A DNA stretch of 35,142 bases from Asparagopsis taxiformis (Eukaryota > Rhodophyta > Florideophyceae > Bonnemaisoniales > Bonnemaisoniaceae), in assembly GCA_030407315.1 (NCBI GenBank), contig JALQPE010000379.1, positions 1 to 35,142 of the forward strand, read 5' to 3'. Below, one piece after another: positions 19,420-30,655 of this stretch. The notes below the pieces were generated by a model. The model saw only the letters and a program-made list of their open reading frames with translations, was not told the DNA's origin and did no database searches. The translations under genes were made by a program, and so were the position numbers. Position 1 is the first letter of the stretch, and each line of letters opens with the position of its first letter.

Positions 19420-22400
19420 TTTCGAGATACACTGTCGTGTAGATGAGGGGTCGATGAATTGCCGATGCGTTGGGAGGACAGAGCGGGCAAGTGTGGGTGG
19501 CGTGTAATCGGCCGGTTGATCGATCGATGGATCAGTGTTTATATAGTGACTCCATGCGCTAGACCGTACGGCTCCAGCCCTCTCCTCCACTTCCACCATA
19601 ATATTTAGTCCATGATGACGGTGCAGAGTAGAACGGTGAAACGTAATCTTCTCGCCTACGCTACCAAGTAACCCCATCTCACCCTACCCGCGTGCACCCC
19701 CGCAGAGCTGTACGACTGCCATGCAATCCCCACATCCTCTCCATTCACAACCACAACTGCTAAATAAAACATTGCAAACATAACACTGTGTTTCACCCGC
19801 GATTTCCAAATTCTGACCGATCCGCCATGGCCGCGTGATACCACAAACTGCGCCCAAGCACTACAAATTGTAGGAGGATGGAGGTACCGTATTTGCTCAG
19901 GTGCGATTCAGTTCGCATTATTTGCAACAACAGCCGAGCCGGGTGTTGCGCTGCAGGTAACCTCGACTCGCCGACCGCACAATCGCTTTTCACCTCGTCT
20001 GTATTCACAACCAACCTCGATCGTGTCGTTGAGCGGTTCAGCTCGATATCCCCACCACCTTCAACGAATGTTCTCCCACCACCCACCCTGCTGCCCACAT
20101 CTAGACATGAAAAATACTGTTCGATTGTTTCGCAGTCACGCTATTGTAATACTTGTCGAATCGCTCGTCCGTTCGTTACAACCTGCAGCGCTCCAGCTGT
20201 AGAGAATGACCCTTTGCATGAACACCAGCAATTTAGAATAACCTCTTGAAATCACACTCAGCTCTGAGATCACACACACATCACCCTGTTGATGTTGCAG
20301 TGTACAGAGCGCAGTTGCTGTTGCAGTATCGCTCACCATAATGTACGCAGCAGTTTCCCCAGGATTAGTCAGCATATTGAACAGGCGAGATCGCACAGAC
20401 TCAACTCAATTGCCACTTTCACACCAGTCTGTGCTTCCGTTCAAAGGCCTGGAAACCCACTCATCAGCACTCTGTGCAGCAATTCACGCGTTTCTCGAGG
20501 CACCAGTTGTGCTAGCTCATTAGCATCGGATGTGAGCGAAGGACCATAAATTTATGGAATGCCTGTGATCACTCAGAGTTCCGACGTTAACAGAAATTCG
20601 GCAAGAACCTCATTGGACTTTTCCAGCGTTTCAACAGCTTCAACATATTTTGTCCGTGGTGAAGAACCACTGATCCAGAGCTCGAGGGGTTTCGGCATCG
20701 CTTTCACACACTGGCAATAAATGCGTCGCAGCTCGTAACGAGGTTTCCACGTTGGCCGAGTAGCTCATGACCAAAGAGTCTAGAGTCTGTTGCATAACCA
20801 TTCTACGATCAGCGGTATTGTGCGGGTGCGTGACCATAAATCGCGCCACAGATAATCCGTTGTCATCAATCGAGAGCCGTTCACTCTGTCCTCGCGCAGA
20901 ATGTTCGTACAGAGAACTATTTGCCGTGCGCTGCCAAACAAAAAGTCTCAGAGACCAATATGCGTACGTATGCAATGGGGTTGTTGAGCTTGGATCGTTC
21001 CGCGGAATGCTTGCTCGGCTGTTGAAACGCCAGTCAGTGAAATTGAGCGCCTTTGCAATGCAGAACACCGATCGAGGTACAGCAAGAGCAGAGAAAAATG
21101 GAATCTATCGGGGGAGACCATGTAGCGTAACGTTATTTCTCTGCGACCCGAGGCAATCGTTCGTGACGGACAGAAGAAGAAGAAGTAGAACTGCAAATCA
21201 TTGGCTGCTCCTCAGCCGACTGGAGATGTAATCACGATGGATCTGTTTGTTGCGATCCTGTTCATTGCGAGCGCGTACAAGCTACGTGGTGAAGGGAGAA
21301 ATCGGTAAATGCTGATGTCGGGGATAAACGTGGAGATGGAGGTTGGTTGGTATTCTGGCTAGCGTCACAAGAACAGACAGAGGTGGTGGACACGGTTATT
21401 GTTACACGTGTACTGGAAGAGCACTGGGTGGGAGCACGGGTCGAAATTGTACAGGTTGCACAAATGTGATATGTTGATTGGATGATGTGCGTGAGATCGG
21501 CGATGAATTGAAATCGTGTTGCACGTGTGGATCAAAATTGTTACAAGGAGATTCTTCGTTACCGTCGGCCGTTTACTGAGATCACGGTGGCCAATCTTAA
21601 ATACTGCTATTGGGCAGGTCTGACATGTTGTCAGTGTAAAGTTCTCTAGTGTAAGGTGCAGTGCTTACGGCATCCGATGAGTTAGCGCCCTGACAGAAAT
21701 GAAGCGACTATTACAGTTGGACTGTACCCTGCGGCATAGTATCTATGTGCTGCGAGACTCGTCTCACAAGATCATCAATAATTGATGCAAGCGTACGAAG
21801 TAAACTGAAATCTTACTGCACATCTGATGTGTTTGTCGTCTGCAGCATCTTACCAATTTCAATAAATTGGTCGACCGACACGCTCTGGACTGTATTGCAG
21901 ATGCGGTAGTTTACCATCTCCAGCAGTGTGATTGTCCAATGAAATACAGCTGATCTCGGTAGCCGGTTAGGCTGCCGAACTCGCTCGTTCCTTCCTACAC
22001 TGAAACGCTCCGATTTTCCTCATTGCATTGCGTCGCATCGCATATCCCTCGGACAATGCCATAAACTAGCTCGGAAACAGTAGGTCGACTGGACGAAAAC
22101 AATAAAAAGTTCTAGCGCTCCAGCTATAGGGATTTTCCCCGATGTAGAACAGTTTGGTAAACAAGATGAGGCGACAACTCGATTGGATCGATTCATCTAA
22201 CTCAAACCGCATTGCACGTACGACCGAAATCATCTACAAGTCATCTCCAATCCCACCTTGTCCATATTCCAGTAGAACCTGTACCAGATATCATCATTGA
22301 TCTTGCTTCTAATTTAGTTTCAATAGATACAGATGCACTGACAGCGTATCTGGATACGTATGCACTAAGACGAGACGGACATTCAACGTTCATACTAAAT

Positions 22401-23321
22401 GCGTTATCCAGCTTCATCTATATTTGTTCCTGATGTGTCACGGCTTTCCACATCTACCCTCAAGGTTGAATTGGACCGTTGATGAAAGGATCATAGATAT
22501 GTGATCATTCTTTACACTTGAGAGCAGGCCACGATCTACCACAAAGCCGTTGCATTTTGGATTGTGTGTGCATACATTGTCTTTCCCATATTGATGGTAG
22601 AGGCACGTTTCCTCAAATGATTCAACGTCAGATGCGATTCAAGATGATGCAGTCGAACAGCATTGACTGGGGAGTAGCTCACACGGCTCGGCTCGATGCA
22701 GAGTGCAAGACATCAACTCCAACAGTTCAGTATTGACTAGATAACACTGTTTGAAATGGAATGTTCACTTTCGACATCATTATATAAACGATATGCTCGA
22801 TGGACTCGACTCGGCTCATCCTTCCATGACTCAAAATCGAGTGCGGGCACTGGGAAAAACATTACACGGTCAGATACTCAGTTCAGACATCCAAGCACAT
22901 CGAATTACTCGCCCAACCCCATCTCCCAAATTTCACATCCCACACAAACACACAGTGTGTTGACACTCACTCACAGATAGATAGATAGATACATGGGACA
23001 TTTCTTTGCATCCACCCGTGATGCACCAAATTTTGCACCATATTTAGTGCATTGCATGGTATTTACAATCTAGTTTCAATTCCACCTCGCGCCCTCTACA
23101 CCCTTTTTGCACTATCCCTGTCAAATTATTTCCCTCCCGTATCCATCTAGCACCACCACAACCTGGCAAACAACATAAATAGACCCCATCCGCCCGTTCA
23201 TCCACCTTCTTCCCCATCATCCCACACCGAACATACTCCAGCATACCCCAACTCTCGACAGTCCGTCCCAATTGTCCCCCAGCCAGCGAAACAACCACCT
23301 CACGCGAAACATCCTGACAGC

Positions 23322-23792
23322 ATGACCCTCCTCACTTTCCCCAAAGTGCGCATTGAATATCCGATCGACATCGACCTTCCCCTTGATGAAATGATCCGCG
23401 AGCACCAGGAACGGGAGCGAAGCGAGAAAACGGTGAAACAGGAAGCTACCCAATCCGGGAAGGGAGGGTGCAAAAAAATAAAGCTGCGAAGCGAGCAAAA
23501 CGAAGAAAGCCAGAACAAGAAACGAAAGATCCAGGGGGAAGGGGAGGGGGCGAAACGCGAAGTAGAAGACCTGAAAGCGTCGCGGTCCCAGAGCAAGCGA
23601 AACAAGAAGCGAAAGCTTCGAAGCGAACCAAACAAAAAACGTCCATGCAAGAAAAGAAAGGTATGGGTGGGGCAGAACCAGGCTCCTCTTGTACCGTCCA
23701 GTAGTAACGCATCTAAGAGGCGCTGCGCACCAGAGAACCTGTCCTCTCCAGTCACTCCGCATCGTCCGCAGAAAAGACCCAGACGCCAGTGA
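23322..23792 (+). CDS. Lys/Arg-rich probable nuclear protein, 156 aa (copy 3)
   Basis: Identical by eye to the copy-2 gene at 12463-12933: same ATG, same length and same basic clusters. This is the last complete gene of the tandem unit before the array is cut at the LTR. Confidence 0.5.
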   Translation: MTLLTFPKVRIEYPIDIDLPLDEMIREHQERERSEKTVKQEATQSGKGGCKKIKLRSEQNEESQNKKRKIQGEGEGAKREVEDLKASRSQSKRNKKRKLRSEPNKKRPCKKRKVWVGQNQAPLVPSSSNASKRRCAPENLSSPVTPHRPQKRPRRQ

Positions 23793-24019
23793 CTCGCCGA
23801 GCCCAGCGTATCGCAGTTAATCTCAGTCTCGTCCCGTACCGTCAAATGCATTACTAGCCAGCCCAGTTCCTAGAAGTCCAGTCCAGTCGGTCCAGTCCCA
23901 TTCCGCCCTATCCATTTCAGTTCAGCTCCTCCCAATCCAGTCTAGTCCGTCCCATCCCGTCCTACCCATCCCAGCCCAGCATAGATCAGTCAGTTAACTG
24001 GCTAGCTGAGCTGGATAGG

Positions 24020-24063
24020 ACGGGACTGGAAGGAGCTCCCTAAGGAGTTCCTTCCAGTCCCGT
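24020..24063. repeat. Strong hairpin, copy 3
   Basis: Same 20-bp stem and CTAA loop as 2304-2347, with no base change seen. Confidence 0.85.
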
Positions 24064-24447
24064 TATATACATTTCAGTACAGCACAGTTCTATCTTTTGT
24101 TACTTCCTCTATTCTCCTTCCAGTCTCATTTCTATCGTGATCATATACTCATTTATGAGCTCTCATCCACCCACACATCAGCGGAAACTCACAATGCACA
24201 ACAGAGACTTTCTCTCCAGCACAGAAACACACATGAACGACTGAACGCGTGGAAAAGTCTAGGTCGGCATTTGAAAGCTCGAATCAGTTCATTATAGTCT
24301 ATGCTCTGCAGAATACTCTATGTTTTGTCTCAACCGAATGAAATTCGAGACTAGCAATGTTTCCCAACAAACATATCCAGAAGAGGATATGGATGAGGCA
24401 GCTTGGCTGTGGGTGCAGAGTAGGAACCGTCAGATCGTGGTCTATTA

Positions 24448-25129
24448 TGTCGTACCGCCTGGCGGTCCTCCCAATCTGAGCGTGTCGCTTCCCTATTGGG
24501 TACCCACTTAAGGGATGTGCCAATCACAAGGCACCAGCCAACTGGGCGTGTTTCCTGTAATTGGGACAAGCGCAAGGCTGCAAATACCCCACTCGGGCCT
24601 ATCGGCCCCGGCCAAGACCCCACAAGGGGCAAATTTTAACTTAGGCTGATCAGCCATACATTACAATGTAAGCCTATTGGCAATAACCTCGCGGGTAGGC
24701 GGGCGCCAGTAATTGGGTTCTGATTGGTCACTAACTGGATATTTATTCCTAACCACTAACCCTAGCTTACAGTAGACTTAGTATAAAACTGCCACTGGAA
24801 TAGCCAGTAGGCACGGTTTCTAGAGTAACGTAAACTCAAGTGGAATTACGACCCATTGGAACAGTGTTTGCATACCTATTGTTTAACCCTCTCAGGGACA
24901 ACCTTAGGGTTAGCTAACAGCTCGACGGATTACGTCACTCGCTCCATCCATACGCACCTAGCGTGAGCATTCCTATTCGCCTAACCCCTTCCGGGTAGCG
25001 ACCTCTTCTCTCATACGAGACTTCCCGCTGGGTATACTATAAGGTTCATCTGCTCTACCACTTCCTCTACCGAGGCTCGGGACACCTGTCGGGTGGTTTG
25101 CCGCTCTAGCGGATTTTCTACCTGCTACA
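24448..25129 (+). mobile_element. 5' LTR of the gag-bearing element (copy 3), 682 bp
   Basis: Same 682-bp LTR with the same left flank (TATTA) as in copies 1 and 2, but followed by TTGGTCTCTCG and a gag gene. It is therefore the 5' LTR of a retrotransposon in the same orientation. The TATAAA box at the position corresponding to 3065 would lie in its promoter. No matching 3' LTR occurs in the rest of the window. Confidence 0.85.
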
Positions 25130-25130
25130 T

Positions 25131-25143
25131 TGGTCTCTCGACC
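25131..25143 (+). other. Putative primer binding site
   Basis: TGGTCTCTCGACC begins one base after the LTR end, and TGG complements the CCA end of a tRNA. It does not match the tRNA-Met in this window, and I could not identify the primer tRNA. Confidence 0.5.
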
Positions 25144-25208
25144 TAGAACCTTGTACCCTCGGGTAACTCTCTTTGAGAGAACTTCCCCCTTCTCATATCA
25201 CTCCCACG

Positions 25209-26867
25209 ATGCATCGTAACCCTACAACAGGACCCTCTAGTGAGGACATAGCGCCTGCTAGTGACTTATCCGATTCGGATTTGATCGCCGAAGAAGGCGT
25301 GGTGATCAACACCCTACAAGATCGGGCTGACCGGATCTTCAACGAACGGTTGGAAGAGTTCAAGGCTGAATTCAGCACCGTCGTCGAGAAGACTGTTCAA
25401 GACCGCAGGGCAGAGATCATAGACGCCACGGTCGAAACCGTAATGGAATTGGTCGAGCCAAAATTGCTGGCCGCCAGCCGAGAAGCCACCCAAGATCGGG
25501 ACGCCGAGTTCTTAGCGGAAACCTGGATGCAGGTCAAAGCCGAATTCGCTAAACGCGTGTCCCGTTTGGAAACTCGTCTGGAGGAGCTCTCGATTCACGG
25601 CTTTAATTCCAGTCCGTTAGGACAACAGGAGTTACCTTCGCGCCGCACCCGATCGGCTGACTCCCCCGACACTACACCCAGTAGGGAGGAAGAAGAAGAT
25701 CCCCGATTGGATCAAGTCGCAGAAGCGACCCGACACCTGTCCGACCGTGTGGAAGCCCTCGCTGAGTCACTATCCCAGACAGGGAACATCTCTCGCACGA
25801 GACAACACTCCCGTGCCACCGGAATCGAACCGGAAAACCCCTCGTGGGACGATGAGGAAGGACCTCTTGAAGAAGGCTTAGTACCCCTGAAGGCTCGCGA
25901 ACCTGCATTCGACCAGGTGGTCTCCTATCGGTACTACCGACTCAAGAACAAGTCCTTAACGACCGACACCCCAATGGGGAAACCACGAAGCTTATACAAG
26001 CTAACGGAGAAGATCCGTAATTTTAATGCGTCACTAATGCCGTTCGATGGTACGGAACCTATCGACATCCTCCGGTTCCTCGCGGAATTTCAAGATGCAT
26101 GTGATTCATGCGGAGTCTCGGAAGGAGAAGCTACCAAGTTACTCAAGTATTTCCTAGAAGGAGAACCTCAACGATTTATCGCCGCCGAGGCGCGAAAGCG
26201 CAAGCTTCTCAACCATCTGCATCAGCAGATCACTTGGCCTCAAGCCGTTAACGCCCTTCTGGCTCGCTATGCGACGGACAACGTCTTGGCGGACGCCTAT
26301 GATGCGGTGACGCGTATTCGGCAAGGCCCGGATGAAGATGAAGCTATGTACGCAGACAGACTGCAGGACGCTGCCCTCCTGTGTGCGAACGTCTTCTCGG
26401 AAAGAGACTTGGTCAACTACTACCTCAAGGGCCTACGCCCAGAGGTTAAGCACACCGTCAAGGTTACAATCGGCCGCTCCGGCGGAGAAGACTTTCTCGC
26501 CGTCCGTAACCTTGCACAAGGACTCGGGGACTCTCTACGAGCTTCGCTACCTGCAAAGCCAAAGGCTTACCCTACCCGGGAAATTGCCGATCGCAAACGC
26601 AAAGCGATGCTCGCCACCGTACCCGGGGAGCCATCCGCGACACCGCGGACCCCACCGCCGACTTTACCTATCCCTTCTGGGAATTCAATGGGTGCTCCAA
26701 TGCAGGCCCCTACCCTAACGGGAGAACATCTTAAGCTCGCTGAGTCTATGATCCCCGAGGGGGCTGTTACCTGGAGATGCTCTGGCTGTCGCCAACCGGG
26801 GCACGTGCTATACACTTGCCCTTCGTCTGTGTTCTCGGAAATGGACGCGGACGTCCACAACCTCTAG
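25209..26867 (+). CDS. gag: Retrotransposon Gag, Ty3/gypsy-like, 552 aa
   Basis: Structural polyprotein of an LTR retrotransposon, which forms the cytoplasmic particle and packages the RNA. The start is the ATG at 25209, about 80 nt after the LTR. Residues about 30-130 are charged and predicted helical. Residues about 279-410 form the retrotransposon Gag core, with the usual start FDGTEPIDILRFLAEFQDAC. A proline-rich linker follows. The C-terminus has a zinc knuckle C-x2-C-x4-H-x4-C at C524, C527, H532 and C537. Only about 15 residues follow the knuckle, and the last few codons plus stop lie in a GGACGTCC-bearing repeat. No protease, reverse transcriptase or integrase follows, so the element is truncated or joined to other DNA just after the knuckle. 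The frame is intact over the whole length. Confidence 0.9.
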   Translation: MHRNPTTGPSSEDIAPASDLSDSDLIAEEGVVINTLQDRADRIFNERLEEFKAEFSTVVEKTVQDRRAEIIDATVETVMELVEPKLLAASREATQDRDAEFLAETWMQVKAEFAKRVSRLETRLEELSIHGFNSSPLGQQELPSRRTRSADSPDTTPSREEEEDPRLDQVAEATRHLSDRVEALAESLSQTGNISRTRQHSRATGIEPENPSWDDEEGPLEEGLVPLKAREPAFDQVVSYRYYRLKNKSLTTDTPMGKPRSLYKLTEKIRNFNASLMPFDGTEPIDILRFLAEFQDACDSCGVSEGEATKLLKYFLEGEPQRFIAAEARKRKLLNHLHQQITWPQAVNALLARYATDNVLADAYDAVTRIRQGPDEDEAMYADRLQDAALLCANVFSERDLVNYYLKGLRPEVKHTVKVTIGRSGGEDFLAVRNLAQGLGDSLRASLPAKPKAYPTREIADRKRKAMLATVPGEPSATPRTPPPTLPIPSGNSMGAPMQAPTLTGEHLKLAESMIPEGAVTWRCSGCRQPGHVLYTCPSSVFSEMDADVHNL

Positions 26868-26974
26868 TACACCTAGTATTACTAGGCGGACGTCCATGTT
26901 CTCCAGTATTTTTGGATGTCCGCCTAGAACCGGACGTCCATGCGGTCTAGTACGTCTAGTATTACTAGGGCGAC
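26849..26974. repeat. Direct repeats with GGACGTCC palindromes at the end of gag
   Basis: Two related units of about 42 bp (26849-26890 and 26932-26974) share GGACGTCCA, then TCTAGTAC, then CTAGTATTACTAGG. GGACGTCC occurs at 26849, 26888 and 26932. The gag stop codon lies in the first unit. A further fragment at about 27055-27080 (CAGAAATTC, then AAAATTTCG) closely matches the reverse complement of the satellite found at 28426-30382. Confidence 0.75.
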
Positions 26975-28425
26975 ATTCATTGTTTCTAGTACCACGGATG
27001 TCCCCCTCGGGATGGACTTCCGCCATGTCTATGTCCACCTAGGACGGGCGCCGGTTCAGAAATTCAAAAATTTCGACCCCAGAAATTTCTGCCGCCGTGC
27101 TCGACATGGATGTCCGCATCCATCACGGCGACCACTCTATTTTTCCTTGTCGGTCGACTCCAATTTCGTCTTTAATTTTTTCATCCTCTCGCTCACACCC
27201 CCTTCCTGTTGGTGCTCACCTCCCCCGTACTGTACCTCAAACACCCCCAATACCACTCTAGCACGCATTTTCAGATACCTATCCCCGCTTCCACGGTGCA
27301 CACCTCCATTCCATACCTACTTTTCTGCTCTACCGTACAGATTTCGTATAACCAGTCCTCATACTACCTCAGAATAGGGCAAAACACCCCCTATCTCCTC
27401 GACCATGCTCTCCCCCATCACCTTTGAAACGTATTGTTCTTCAGTACCCTCTCTCCTCTACCCTCAACCCCTCTCCTTCGCCCTCTACACAAACTTCCCC
27501 TGCAGCTTACTCTTCCAAAACCTCTCACTCCCCATCCCGTACCCGACCTGCTCCACCCCTCCCTCCCTCAGCTGCTCCATGCCCCCACGCCATCCGCATC
27601 TTCGATACCGTATACACCACCACCACCGGCCCACGCTCCCGCACTGCGGGGTGGCTCCCCCGCCGTATCCCCAGAAACCTCCCCGCTCTGAAACACATAT
27701 CAACCCCCCACTTCGCACCCTTCCTCCCACTCCCCTCCCTCCCCAAATACAATAACCCCCTTCTTCTCCATCACATCCCCACTCACCACAGCCAGAACAG
27801 ACGCCACCCCCTCCCCTTCTTTCTCCTCACTTTCCTAAAAACCCCTCCTCTCGGCGCCTTCAACCGCACCCTCCTACGGTCCCACCTAAACACCTCCTCC
27901 GCCCTCACTACCCCAACACCCCGCAGCGTCTCCCCAATCCCCATAATATGCTTGTCGGCACTCCTCTCCGAATCACAATCATTCTAAACCCGCACTCCGT
28001 ACATTTCCACCTCCCCCTGTACCATCCCAAGATTCCATCCCCCCACAGAACACATCCTCATACCACAGAAGAATTTCTTCCTCTCATACCTCATCCTTAA
28101 AACCTCCATCAGCTCCATGTAAATTTCGATGAAAATATTTTCTCTACTATGCAATCTCAAACATGTATGAGCCTATGCCTTTCCGCTTTGTCAACCCTGA
28201 ATATTGGTACTCATGTATTCATAAAATAGGGCCACCCACATCCCTATCCCGTTCTGCAAGCTTTACAAACCACTAGACGCATACTCCACAACTATACAAC
28301 AAACACTACTCGCTATTTCAGACGACGCGGTACACAAGTAGCGTAGTGTCAACCTTCCGTGACGCCTTCCCTGATGCGTACAAGTGGGAAACACGTCTAG
28401 ACGTATATCAGAACTGAGTGCGGGA
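26975..28425. other. No gene recognised; C-rich, G-poor + strand from about 27170 to 28070
   Basis: After the gag repeat comes about 0.2 kb of mixed sequence, then about 0.9 kb in which the + strand is strongly C-rich and G-poor, with many CCCC, CTCC and CACC runs. Open frames on both strands here (for example 27424-27987) give only Pro/Ser/Thr-rich or Gly/Arg-rich translations and are best explained by composition. I see no reverse transcriptase motif. From about 28070 to 28425 the composition returns to normal and nothing is recognised. Confidence 0.6.
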
Positions 28426-30382
28426 ATTTTCGGCACAGGAGATGCTGGGCCACCAAATTGATTTTTCGGAAATTTTAGAATTTCTGGGCTGGCCAGCAAT
28501 GCAATCGAGCTGGACATCCACCGGACGTCCATTTCAGGTTGGTCGCGAGAGGGTGGGGCGGGACCATGATGAAACAAGGACCAAGACCTTTCCCTGACGT
28601 GTTGAGCCTGAAATCGACCCTTCGTGAGACGCGATTTTGGCTTACAGTTGGTGCTAATAGAAGCCAGTGATAGCCCCGATCGGGGCGGCAGCCGGCTCCG
28701 GCTTACAGTTGGTGCTTACAGACGCCAGTGATAGCCCCGATCGGGGCCGGCGGTCGGTTCCTGGGGCCGTTGTGGCCAAATTAGACACCCTGATTTGAAT
28801 TAAAATTTGGGCTATTCTCAAAAACATGCACATGTGAACATGTTTTTGAGATGGGGGTGTGCCGTACGGCACAATCGACCGCCCAAATCGTTGATTTTTA
28901 CAATTTTTTTGTGCCCGAAATTTTAGAATTTCTGGGCTGGCCAGCAGTGCATCTGAGCTGGACATCCACCGGACGTCCATTTCAGGTTGGTCGTGTGCTG
29001 CCTACATCCACGCATTGCAGAAAACTAAGCCAGCGGGTTCACTACTAATACAAAGTACACGGAATATGAGTAACGTGATAGGTGAGTAGTGTTTGTGTTG
29101 AGGGAGTAAGGCGGGACCATTATGAAACACGGAAGAAGATGCGTACCTAGCATAACTTAGGCTTGAAGCCTGGAATCGACCCATCTTTCGGCGCCATTTA
29201 GCCTCACAGTTAGTGCTTACAGAAGCCAGTGATGACCCCGCTCGGGGCGGCGGTCGGTTCCTGGGGCCGTTGTGGCCAAATTAGACACCCTGATTTGAAT
29301 TAAAATTTGGGCTATTCTCAAAAACATGCACATGTGAACATGTTTTTGAGATGGGGGTGTGCCGTACGGCACAATCGACCGCCCAAATCGATGTTTTTTG
29401 CAATATTTTTCTGTGCCCGAAATTTTAGAATTTCTGGGCTGGCCAGCAATGCAATCGAGCTGGACATCCACCGGACGTCCATTTCAGGTTGGTCGTGAGA
29501 GAGCGGGGCGGGACCATGATGGAACAAGGACCAAGACCTGTCCCTGGCGTATTGAGCCTGAAATTGACCCTTCGTCAGATGCCATTTAGCCTTACAGTTG
29601 GTGCTTACAGAAGCCAGTGATAGCCCCGATCGGGGCCGGTGGCCGGTGCCTGGGGCCGTTGTGGCCAAATTAGACACCTGATTTGAATTAAAATTTGGGC
29701 TATTCTCAAAAACATGCACATGTGAACATGTTTTTGAGATGGGGGTGTGCCGTACGGCACAATCGACCCGCCCAAATCGTTGATTTTTGCAAGATTTTTT
29801 GTGCCCGAAATTGTAGAATTTCTGGGCTGGCCAGCAGTGCATCTGAGATGGACATCCACCGGACGTCCATTTCAGGTTGGTCGTGTGCTGCCTACATCCA
29901 CGCATTGCAGCAACTAAGCAGGCGAGTTCACTACTCATACAAAGTGCACGGAATACGAGTAACGTGATGGGTGAGTAGTGTTTGTCGTGGAGGAGTAAGG
30001 CAGGACCATGATGGAACAGGGGAAACGATGTCACCCTAGCATAACTTAGGCTTGAAGCCTGGAATCGACCCATCGTTAGGCGCCATTTAGCCTTACAGTT
30101 AGTGCTTACAGAAGCCAGTGATGACCCCGCTCGGGGCGGCGGTTCCGGTGCCTGGGGCCGTTGTGGCCAAATTAGACACCCTGATTTGAATTAAAATTTG
30201 GGCTATTCTCAAAAACATGCACATGTGAACATGTTTTTGAGATGGGGGTGTGCCGTACGGCACAATCGACCGCCCAAATCGATGTTTTTTGCAATATTTT
30301 TTTGTGCCCGAAATTGTAGAATTTCTGGGCCGGCCAGGAATGCATCTGAGTTGGACATCCACCGGACGTCCATTTCAGGTGA
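28426..30382 (+). repeat. Satellite block with alternating long and short monomers
   Basis: Order: partial short monomer (28426-28640), a 61-bp duplicated head (28641-28701), long monomer (28702-29202, 501 bp), short (29203-29590, 388 bp), long (29591-30091, 501 bp), partial short (30092-30382). Long monomers carry about 115 extra bp after GGTTGGTCGTG. Shared parts are the head with a CCCCGATCGGGG-type palindrome, a perfect hairpin, GCCGTACGGC, and a TGGACATCC-ACC-GGACGTCCA imperfect inverted repeat. The alternating order is a higher-order repeat of about 890 bp. Open frames inside (for example 29318-30073, - strand) just follow the repeat and are not taken as genes. Confidence 0.9.
28816..28851. 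repeat. Satellite hairpin 1
   Basis: TCTCAAAAACATG and its exact complement around a 10-nt loop (CACATGTGAA). The same 36-bp hairpin is at 29316-29351, 29704-29739 and 30207-30242. Confidence 0.9.
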
Positions 30383-30655
30383 TCGTGTATCGTGCACGTC
30401 CAGCCATTACCAGAAGCAAGTTGGCGATGAAGCACGTATAAAACCCAATTGTTCTGCTATTTCTAGCATAGACCATCGAGTCTAGAGATGTGAGGGAATC
30501 GTCCTGGAATCATGCTCCAACCCACTAGGGAATGGACAATCTAGTTTGAAAGCATGGAACGGAAGTGCATTATAGTAGGTTCATAGATTGAAAGTGATAA
30601 AGGAGATGATTATATTCTCGATAATTGTTTGCTAAAGTAGTTGTTGTTAAGATAT
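30383..30655. other. No gene recognised; 3' flank of the ParB/oxygenase gene
   Basis: AT-rich stretch between the satellite and the stop codon at 30656 of the - strand gene. No clear AATAAA was seen on the - strand. Confidence 0.5.

Larger units (their letters stand above)
10852..21710. repeat. Tandem unit, copy 2 (10,859 bp)
   Basis: Second full copy, directly adjacent to copy 1 with no spacer. It carries the same genes in the same order: basic protein gene, hairpin, solo LTR, tRNA-Met, 17-bp hairpin and secreted protein gene. It is the best copy for annotation because the frameshift in the basic protein gene of copy 1 is absent here. Where it overlaps copy 3, I saw no differences. Confidence 0.97.
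21711..25129. repeat. Tandem unit, copy 3 (partial, ends with the LTR)
   Basis: Third copy, identical by eye to copy 2 from its first base up to the last base of the LTR (25129). After that, copies 1 and 2 continue with CATTAGATG whereas copy 3 continues with TTGGTCTCTCG and the gag leader. The tRNA and secreted protein genes are therefore missing from copy 3. Confidence 0.96.

Noticed and set aside
27424..27987. 187-codon Pro/Ser-rich + strand frame
   Set aside because: It lies in the C-rich strand-skewed region; overlapping frames are open too, so composition explains it.
29318..30073. 251-codon - strand frame in the satellite
   Set aside because: It simply runs through repeat monomers; related open stretches recur in each monomer, in different frames, with no protein motif.
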